Shown piece after piece: positions 56,605-63,442 of a stretch of 63,442 nucleotides of DNA (position 1 is the first letter of the stretch; every line of letters begins with the position of its first letter). The notes under the pieces were generated by a model that ran no database searches, was not told the DNA's origin, and saw only the letters and a program-made list of their open reading frames with translations. Source of the stretch: Paucibacter sp. B2R-40 (GTDB lineage: Bacteria; Pseudomonadota; Gammaproteobacteria; Burkholderiales; Burkholderiaceae_C); assembly GCF_025717555.1 (NCBI RefSeq), contig NZ_JAJIRP010000017.1:733-64174 (forward strand), given 5' to 3'. The position numbers were made by a program, and so were the translations under genes.

Positions 56605-57996
56605 TTACTTTAAGCCGGACTTCAGCGAGGGCGGCGGCGTAAAGCCAAGCTCACGCGCGCGAGACTCATAACGCGCGGCCAGGTCGGGTTGATCTTGCTT
56701 TCGATAGTGCAGCGCCAAGTCATAGCTGGCAATACCGTTGCCCAGCCAAGACGCATATTGCAACCAACCTTCATAACGCCCCATTTCCTGGCCAGTTGAG
56801 CCGTCTTTGTAGATGACGCCGACTCGTTTAGCTGCATCTTTGTCGCCTCTGGCCGCGCGCGCAATATCACGCGTGACGGCCTGATCCATGGCGGCAGAAG
56901 CCTGGAAAGAACTTCGGTAGAGCTTGATGTCATTGCGCTGCAAAATCTTGGCGGAATCTTGGGCGCCTTCAAGTGCAACTTCAACCGATTGCCTGCGCCG
57001 TCCCTGCGGATGCTGCTCCAGATAGCGCGCGCAAAGTTTCACGATTTCTGGCGGCCAAACGCTGGCTTGAATCTGTTCCCACAAGCCGTCTTCGTCGATT
57101 TGCTGTGCGGTCAATTCTTTACCCGCACTGGTGTTCAAGCGTCGCTGAAGGGGCACCGTAATCCGTGTGTTGTCCGCAATGAACGGGTCTTGCGCGACCA
57201 AGCGAATTTCTTTGACTGGGTGGTTCAGCATGGTGTCGCGCACATCGCGCCTGACCATCCTGAACAGATCGACAAAACTGGTGTCATCGCTGGCGGCGTT
57301 CAGCACCTTGACCAAGGACGCGGTGTAGAAGGTATTTTCGGTGGCCAGCGACGAAGAGATGGCCGGCTTACCGGCTGCCGTGGAGAACGCAATCAAGCAC
57401 CCTACCGGTGCTTCCACCTGATTCAAACCGTCTTTGTCCCGCAGTGCGCTGCGGATGGACACTCGACAGGAGTCGATCACTGCAAAGGTCGCACCTGCAG
57501 TGCGCGGCGACAGAGGACCGACCACATCCAAATTCAACTCCAGACTGCCACTCTGGACTTCACCCAATTTGCCCGGATTCACACCGGCCGAAATCAACAA
57601 ATTGCGCGCTTCGTCTTGAACACCATGCCCGGTGAAGTAGAAAAAGATGGTGGCGTCAGCAGGCGCTGCCGCCACTGTCTTGGAAAAATCGTCAATCGCA
57701 TGACGCGACCGCGCAAGATCAAGGTTCAAAGCATCAATCACCTTGAAGCCCTTGGACTCTAGCGCCGCTTTCAAGTCACGCAGATTCTTGGGCACCGGCG
57801 GCAGATCTTGGTCCGCAGGATAGTCGTTATTGCCCAGCAAGAAGGCCAATCGAACTTCTTCGCCGGGGAATCCTGGAATTACGGCGGACTGGTAGCTTGC
57901 GGCGCTCGCCGGCAACCAAGTCATCAGCGGCGCGACCCCGATAACCGTGCTTTGCGCCAAAGCCTTGCGACGCGAGGGGCTGAACTTGGATGGCAT
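56605..57996 (-). CDS. Exported caspase-fold (peptidase C14) protein with Tat-type signal
   Basis: The 463-residue protein starts with a twin-arginine signal (SPSRRKALAQ, then a hydrophobic stretch ending in ASAAS). Residues about 45-270 are a caspase fold: RLAFLLGNNDYP, catalytic His in FFYFTGHGVQDEA and catalytic Cys in AVIDSCR. The C-terminal half has Sel1-like helical segments (YEGWLQYASWLGNGIASYDLALHYR). ATG 57996 is chosen because GGAG lies 7 bp upstream; GTG 57999 is possible. It follows the giant adhesin gene in the same direction with a gap of 114 bp. It could process the adhesin or act as a separate defence or stress protease. Confidence 0.85.
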   Translation of the reverse strand: MPSKFSPSRRKALAQSTVIGVAPLMTWLPASAASYQSAVIPGFPGEEVRLAFLLGNNDYPADQDLPPVPKNLRDLKAALESKGFKVIDALNLDLARSRHAIDDFSKTVAAAPADATIFFYFTGHGVQDEARNLLISAGVNPGKLGEVQSGSLELNLDVVGPLSPRTAGATFAVIDSCRVSIRSALRDKDGLNQVEAPVGCLIAFSTAAGKPAISSSLATENTFYTASLVKVLNAASDDTSFVDLFRMVRRDVRDTMLNHPVKEIRLVAQDPFIADNTRITVPLQRRLNTSAGKELTAQQIDEDGLWEQIQASVWPPEIVKLCARYLEQHPQGRRRQSVEVALEGAQDSAKILQRNDIKLYRSSFQASAAMDQAVTRDIARAARGDKDAAKRVGVIYKDGSTGQEMGRYEGWLQYASWLGNGIASYDLALHYRKQDQPDLAARYESRARELGFTPPPSLKSGLK

Positions 57997-58110
57997 CACA
58001 GATCTCCAAAAAATTGGGGGCTAGAACTGCCGCCCCTTCAAGGACCAGGTCGGCTCACGATTATCCTTGCCTGGCTCAAAAACGGCGCAAAACAGGGCTA
58101 TCCAGAACGG

Positions 58111-61100
58111 TCAGATTTTGCATTTCAGCTTGCTTTCTGCTCCTTCTGAACCGGCCATCGCACAAGATTTGGGTTCAGCCGCGCCCGTACTGCCCGCAGT
58201 TGCAGGACTGCCGGGACCTACCTCTGAAATCACTCCGCCTCGCAGGCGGGCGGCAACGTTCTCCGTTCGCACCGCTTCTTCGAATCGGTCCCGCCTGGCG
58301 GCCTCGGAGACCGAGGCAATCGACGAGAGTGCCCCCTCAACCTGCGGCGAACTTGGCGCATAGCCGTTGTAGTAGATGGGGATCTCGAGTTGCGAGCCAG
58401 CACCGTCGTAGAAAAAGAGGTAGCCCGCCACGCCTGTTTCTGGACCGGCCAAAAAGATCGCAGCTCGCTTGCCAAGCAGGTTCTGTGTGCGAGTGGCGTC
58501 CAGCGTCGCGCTGGGTCGCACACTTGCGAAACCGGCTTGACTTTGACCTTGGCCCTGGATCACTTCCGTACCTACTTTGATCTGGATATCGGCGCCAGGA
58601 TGGGCACCGAAGGGTGAGGATTGCGTGCCATCAAAAGCATTCGGCCCCATATCAAACAACAAGGCCGGCATTTGAGTCCTCGTACCCAGGGTGTTGCTAT
58701 AGCTCATGCGTGCAGTGATGACTGCAGCGTCCAAGGTGGCCAAGCGATCGGCGGCAATAAAGGCAGCATCGGCGTTAATGCCCTCACCACTGATGTTGAC
58801 CGTACCGCCCCTGAGGCGCAACAGCGACCTGGGCAAACTCTCTTCTGCAGTTCCGCTTGATCCTGCCTTCGCGCCGGTCAAATTGGCCGACAGTCCACCG
58901 GCAAAATCATTGCCCGCTTCCAACAAACTGGCCGACCCGCCCTGATCGGCCAGCAAGTTCATACGCCCTTCACTGGCCACCTTGATGGAGCCACCACTTT
59001 GCACGATCACATCGGCCAAAATCTTGATCGGCCGGCCCACCGCGTCGACCAAGATGATTTCCTTGGCGATACCAATGTCGCTGCGGTACTTGGCGAACAT
59101 GTCATCATCGGCTTTCGAAGCCTTCATGGCCTTTAAGCTCAGCGCACCCTTGCTGAGCGCAATATTGCCGGACAGGGTAAACACTGGCAGGCTGATCTTG
59201 CCGTCCACGGCCTGCGGGCTGGCGATGGCAATCGAGCCGCCACTGACGCTGACAATTGACGCAGCCAATGGCGCCAGGCTCAGCCGGCCGGCTTCGTTGC
59301 TGAGGTCTACCGTCCCGGAGCGGGTCACACCAACCGCAGCAACACTGGACAACTCGAAGCCGTCGGCGTCCACATAGTTGACGGCCCCGTCGCTGGCGGC
59401 GCCCTGGGTGGCCGCAAATTTTGCGATGTTATTGCCAGGATTGGTCAGGGTGTAGGCGGCCGCGCCCTGCAACTCAAGCCCGCTGGCCGTCAAGTTGCTG
59501 CCCGCCGCTTGAGTGACAGTCCCGGCTGCGGTCAGCAAGGTGATGTTCTTGCCTGCGCCCGGCGCCGCAAGACCGCTCACACCTGCAAACATGCTGCCAT
59601 CCGAACTCACATTGCCGATGACATAGCCATTGGCGTTTTGAAGCAGCACATCGCCGTTTTCAGCTCGCGCTGCGACATTGCCCGACACCGAGTTGCTCTG
59701 ATTCAGTGCGATATTGCTCGCCGCCCTCAATCCAAGATCAGTGACGCTGATCTTGCCCGCACTCTGCGTCACAGCGCCCGCTGCCGAGTCCAGCCGCAGT
59801 GTTTTCCCGGGCAAGTTGAGCAGCTGCGCGAGCGTCAAATCGCCTGACAGGTTGCGCAAGCTGACATCCCCGCTGCGGCTGACTCCGACGCTGTTGACCG
59901 TGTCGACCGCCAGCGCATCGGCATCCAGGTACTGGACGGCGCCATCGCCAGCCCCGCCGCTGGCCATGGCCAGCTTGGCCACGTTATTGCTGACCTCGGT
60001 CAAGATAAAACTGCCCGAGCCCTTCAACTCCAAGCCTGCCGCAGTGATGGGCTTGCCAGCAGCTTGCGTCACCGCGCCGTTTGACTGCAGCGTCAAATTC
60101 GCCGCGCCGGTGTTGATCGCTTCGTTCAGGCTCAAAGCACCGCTCAGATTCGACAAGTCAACATTGCCGCTGCGGGCGATGCCCACGCTGGCATTGACTT
60201 TGTCCACTTGCAGAGCGGTGGCGTTGACAAAAGTCACCACGCCGTCGATCCCAGTTCCCGCATCGAGCTTTGAATACGCACTCGCACCTGGGCCTGAGCT
60301 AGGCCCAGCAAATCCGCCTCCGAGGGCTATTTTTTCCACATGGTTGGTCGGCTCTTGAAGCACAAATGCAGCCGCGCCCAGCAACTCCAATCCACTTGCC
60401 TGGATGGACTTGCCGGCGGCCTGGCTGACCAACCCTGACGAGCGCAGACTCAAATTGGAGTCGCTGACATTGACATTTTCTTTCAACAATATGTCGCCGC
60501 TCAGCGCATTTAAGCTGACCCTACCGGTTCGCACGATGCCCACGCTGGTGGCAACGCCATCAACAGTCAAGTCGCCGACAGTTAGCAGGCTGATCGCTCC
60601 ATCGGTCGGGCTAGCACTGGTTGCGGCTATTTTGGGCAACTGATTGCCGATATTCTCCAGGGTGACACTGCCAGGGCCCTGCAACTCCAAACCCGCCGCA
60701 GCGATGGCTGCGCTTTGGGTTACCGCTCCATTGCTGTTGCTGCTCAGGTAGCCGCCAACCTGGGTCGCACCAAAGCTTGTCCCTGCGCCGCTTTGTGTAT
60801 TCAAGGAAGTCCCGGCCGTGCCTGAGATCGTCAAGTCCGATCCGGCCCTTGCGGTACCGGCGCCGCCAGCAGTCAAATTGAGTCGCAACGAATTGACGTC
60901 CCTCACCGCCACATCATGGGCTGCGGTGATGGCAAGTACACCGACAAAATCATTTGTGGCGTTGGGCAAGATGACGGACCCACTGGACGAAGCCATGTTC
61001 GCGGATGTCGCCACTACCAGCGGCCCCGACTGGGTAACATTGCCGCCGGCCTGACTGCTGAGTGCCGCGCCGACAGTCATTGGGCCAAACTGGCTTGACC

Positions 61101-63442
61101 CGCCACTTTGGGTCGTCAAGCCAGCCCCGGTGCTACCGGAAATACTCAAGTCGCCAGCGCTAGAAGTTGCATTGCCGGCCCGGCCCGTACTCAGTGCGAG
61201 CGTCAAGCTATTGGCATCTAACAAGCTGACATCTTGTGCCGCCGTCGCACTCAGGATGCCGACAAAATCATTGCCGCTCTGCGTCAATGTGATGGAGCCC
61301 GATTTAGACACAAGCTCGGAGGCCGCTCCCGTGGTGATATTGGCGGTCTGAGTGATAGAACCCTGCGCTGTGGCGGTCAAGCCACGACCAACGGTCGTAT
61401 CACCAATGCTGATGGCCGCGCCGCTGTTGAGCTGCAAGCCTGCTGCAGTGTTCGCCTTCACGGTCAAGGGGCCCGCCACCGCAGTGGCGACAGCCGATCC
61501 ACCCGCACTCAAGCTCAGGTCCAAGGCGTTGGCGCTGACCAACGCGACAGTCTTACCCGCAGCGTCTGCAGTGGCCGTGACTGCAGACTGGAAGTCGTTG
61601 CCCGTTTTATCAAGCGTGATTGAACCCTCAGCCGAGCTGAGAACGCTGACCCCATGCACACTCAAGGCTGCTGACTGCGTCAAATCTGCGCCTGCCGCAG
61701 CCGTCAGTCCGGCGCCGACCGTGGTAGCGCCAAAACTGATGCCCTTGGCGCTGCTGGTGCTCAAGTTTCCTGTCGTGCTGCCTGCCAGCATCAGGTCGCC
61801 GCTGCCTGCAGTCACCGTGCCGGTTCCCGTCGCGCTTATGCGCACATTTAAGGCGTTACTATCGCGCAAGCCGATGTTTGCGCCACTGACGGTCAGCAAG
61901 CCGCCGAAGTCGTTATTGGCCTCCACCAGCGTCACATCATTGGCTCCGGCAGTTATGACACCACTGCCGCTGACTCGAAGCGCAGTCCCGGAGACTTGAC
62001 TGACGGCTGCTGCGCTGTGCAGATTCAGGTCACCGATGACTGTGGTTGCGCCGAAACGAATCGCGCCAGCTGTTGTTGCACCCGAAAAGCCAGCCGCCGT
62101 GCCACTGACTTGCAATTCGCCGCCGCTTGTTGCGGTACTGCTGCCACTGCTGTTCAGAACCACCGTCAAGGCGTTCGCATCAGTGATCTGCACAAGGCCG
62201 CCTTCCAGTGTGACCAGACCTTGAAAGTCATTGTTCGCCTGCGTCAGCGTGATGCTTCTCGCGCCAGCGTTGACGCTGCTGCTGCCGCTGACGGTCAGGC
62301 CGCCAGACTGTGAAATGGCCCCGCCATTGCTGAGGGCCGTCAAGGAACTCACTGTCCCGCTGCCCAAGTTCAAGTCCCCGGTGCTGACGGCTGTCAACGC
62401 ACCAGTACTCAAGTTGCCCAAGATAAGCGCATTGGTGTCCCTGATTTGGGCAGTGGAGCCGGTCAGCGAGACCGCCCCCTGGAAATCATTGCTCGTCTGC
62501 ACCAAGGTGACGGTCCCCGCACCGGCATTGAAGTTGCTGACGCCGCTGACGTTCAAGCCACCAGTTTGTGTGATCGCGCCCCCATTGCTCAATGCCGTCA
62601 AGGAACTCACTGTGCCGCTGCCCAAGTTCAAGACCCCCGTGGCATTGGCGCTCAACGCGCCCGTGTTCAAGCTGCCCAATGTCAGCGCATTGGCATCGGT
62701 GAGTTGAGTCGTGGAGCCGATCAGCGACACCTCGCCTTGGAAATCGTTGCTCGCCTGTGTAAGCGCAATGGCGTTTATGCCGGCATTGATGCTGCTGGAG
62801 CCGGCCACCGTCAACGCGGTAGAGGCGACCTGAGCCACGGCCCCGGCACTGGTGACGCTCAGATTGCCGCTCAGTGTGGTGGTGCCAAACGTGGTCGCGC
62901 CGGCGCCCGTCGTGCTGGTCGTCAAAGTCGCGCCGGTGCCGCTGACGAGCAGAGTTCCTGCGGCTTGCAGGGTGCTGTTACCGGAGGAAATCAGCGCCGC
63001 ACTCAAGGCGCCGCCGTCACGCAGGCTGATGTCTTTGGCCGTTACCGTGGCGACACCGCCAAAGTTATTGCCGCTCTCGGCCAGCGTCACATCGACGCCG
63101 CTTGCAGTGATGCTGCTTGAGCCGCTCACCGTCAGCGCGGTGGCGGCGGCCTGAGTGACTGCGCCGACACTGGTGACGTTCAAATTGCCGCTGACAGTGG
63201 TGGCCCCGAAACTGGTGGTCCCGGACGCTGCGCTCGTCGTCAAGTCAACGCTGCTGCCACTGACCACCAGATTGCCAGCGGCTTGCAGCGTGCTGTTGCC
63301 GGTCGCGGTCAAGGCAGCGCTCAAGGCACCGATATCGCGCAGACTGATAGCCGCGCCAGTGATTGTTGCCGCGCCGCCGAAGTTATTGGCGCTGTCGGTC
63401 AGCGTGACATTGCTGCCGGTGGCCGTGATGGTGCTGGTGCCG
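58111..63442 (-). CDS. Giant beta-strand-repeat adhesin (filamentous-haemagglutinin-like), N-terminus outside window
   Basis: At least 1776 residues are visible; the frame is open to the window end. The main part is a long series of repeats rich in Gly, Ser, Thr, Ala, Val and Asn. Typical segments are ALTVSGSSSI, ITLTQASNDFQGxVSL, SLRDxxALSAAL and L-G-S-G-T-V-S-S-L-T-A. This is the pattern of parallel beta-helix adhesins secreted by two-partner or autotransporter routes. The last 350 residues leave the repeat and hold the segments YSNTLGTRTQMPALLFDMGP and GPETGVAGYLFFYDGAGSQ, then a helical tail with two cysteines near the end. There is no C-terminal beta-barrel, so a separate TpsB partner is likely but not in the window. 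Confidence 0.85.
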   Translation of the reverse strand, partial: GTSTITATGSNVTLTDSANNFGGAATITGAAISLRDIGALSAALTATGNSTLQAAGNLVVSGSSVDLTTSAASGTTSFGATTVSGNLNVTSVGAVTQAAATALTVSGSSSITASGVDVTLAESGNNFGGVATVTAKDISLRDGGALSAALISSGNSTLQAAGTLLVSGTGATLTTSTTGAGATTFGTTTLSGNLSVTSAGAVAQVASTALTVAGSSSINAGINAIALTQASNDFQGEVSLIGSTTQLTDANALTLGSLNTGALSANATGVLNLGSGTVSSLTALSNGGAITQTGGLNVSGVSNFNAGAGTVTLVQTSNDFQGAVSLTGSTAQIRDTNALILGNLSTGALTAVSTGDLNLGSGTVSSLTALSNGGAISQSGGLTVSGSSSVNAGARSITLTQANNDFQGLVTLEGGLVQITDANALTVVLNSSGSSTATSGGELQVSGTAAGFSGATTAGAIRFGATTVIGDLNLHSAAAVSQVSGTALRVSGSGVITAGANDVTLVEANNDFGGLLTVSGANIGLRDSNALNVRISATGTGTVTAGSGDLMLAGSTTGNLSTSSAKGISFGATTVGAGLTAAAGADLTQSAALSVHGVSVLSSAEGSITLDKTGNDFQSAVTATADAAGKTVALVSANALDLSLSAGGSAVATAVAGPLTVKANTAAGLQLNSGAAISIGDTTVGRGLTATAQGSITQTANITTGAASELVSKSGSITLTQSGNDFVGILSATAAQDVSLLDANSLTLALSTGRAGNATSSAGDLSISGSTGAGLTTQSGGSSQFGPMTVGAALSSQAGGNVTQSGPLVVATSANMASSSGSVILPNATNDFVGVLAITAAHDVAVRDVNSLRLNLTAGGAGTARAGSDLTISGTAGTSLNTQSGAGTSFGATQVGGYLSSNSNGAVTQSAAIAAAGLELQGPGSVTLENIGNQLPKIAATSASPTDGAISLLTVGDLTVDGVATSVGIVRTGRVSLNALSGDILLKENVNVSDSNLSLRSSGLVSQAAGKSIQASGLELLGAAAFVLQEPTNHVEKIALGGGFAGPSSGPGASAYSKLDAGTGIDGVVTFVNATALQVDKVNASVGIARSGNVDLSNLSGALSLNEAINTGAANLTLQSNGAVTQAAGKPITAAGLELKGSGSFILTEVSNNVAKLAMASGGAGDGAVQYLDADALAVDTVNSVGVSRSGDVSLRNLSGDLTLAQLLNLPGKTLRLDSAAGAVTQSAGKISVTDLGLRAASNIALNQSNSVSGNVAARAENGDVLLQNANGYVIGNVSSDGSMFAGVSGLAAPGAGKNITLLTAAGTVTQAAGSNLTASGLELQGAAAYTLTNPGNNIAKFAATQGAASDGAVNYVDADGFELSSVAAVGVTRSGTVDLSNEAGRLSLAPLAASIVSVSGGSIAIASPQAVDGKISLPVFTLSGNIALSKGALSLKAMKASKADDDMFAKYRSDIGIAKEIILVDAVGRPIKILADVIVQSGGSIKVASEGRMNLLADQGGSASLLEAGNDFAGGLSANLTGAKAGSSGTAEESLPRSLLRLRGGTVNISGEGINADAAFIAADRLATLDAAVITARMSYSNTLGTRTQMPALLFDMGPNAFDGTQSSPFGAHPGADIQIKVGTEVIQGQGQSQAGFASVRPSATLDATRTQNLLGKRAAIFLAGPETGVAGYLFFYDGAGSQLEIPIYYNGYAPSSPQVEGALSSIASVSEAARRDRFEEAVRTENVAARLRGGVISEVGPGSPATAGSTGAAEPKSCAMAGSEGAESKLKCKI

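Overview
The window looks like chromosomal DNA of a betaproteobacterium of the order Burkholderiales. The basis is the high GC content, the compact overlapping gene style and the gene order sdhC-sdhD-sdhA-sdhB-sdhE-gltA next to a gntR/mdh pair, a CitE-like gene and acnB. The genus is an inference only.

Layout. (1) 1-4092, plus strand: two tandem paralogues of a surface or secreted protein. Each has a long run of perfect 8-residue repeats (pattern I-x-x-L-T-T-x-Q) and a C-terminal module with EF-hand-like calcium loops. The first enters from outside the window. The second is split by one in-frame TAG that sits exactly where a repeat glutamine should be. (2) 4254-24757, minus strand: a 20.5-kb block of 19 genes in one orientation. 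In transcription order it holds a GT41 (OGT-like) glycosyltransferase, a LapB/LapC/TolC-type type I secretion system, and then a glycan module: methyltransferase, GNAT, ACP, ketoreductase, metallo-beta-lactamase hydrolase, KAS III, MaoC-ketoreductase fusion, FkbH-like protein, second ACP, AMP-dependent ligase, FdtA, FdtB, GT2, AlgX-like protein and a last glycosyltransferase. (3) 25026-33114: two small unknown genes, a D-2-hydroxyacid dehydrogenase, a split chromate transporter, upp, rlmB, a DUF1624 membrane protein and an orphan CHASE/PAS histidine kinase. (4) 33126-43811: purL, a DUF5666 lipoprotein, an amidohydrolase of the MTA/SAH deaminase type, and a LacI-repressor/ribokinase/nucleoside-hydrolase operon with a palindromic operator. 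(5) 44055-56500: a TCA-cycle locus with a GntR regulator, an 18-bp palindrome in the gntR-mdh gap and an inserted VapBC-like toxin-antitoxin pair. (6) 56605-63442, minus strand: a Tat-exported caspase-fold protein downstream of a very large beta-strand-repeat adhesin that runs off the window end.

The most interesting hypothesis is that regions 1 and 2 form one system. Ser/Thr-rich octad-repeat calcium-binding proteins would be glycosylated in the cytoplasm by the GT41 enzyme and decorated with an unusual N-acylated 3-amino-3,6-dideoxyhexose. The N-acyl group would be built on two discrete ACPs by a small dedicated KAS III/reductase/dehydratase/FkbH set. The proteins would then be exported by the adjacent LapBC/TolC-type system. 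The individual enzyme families are well supported by motifs; their joint purpose is inferred from clustering.
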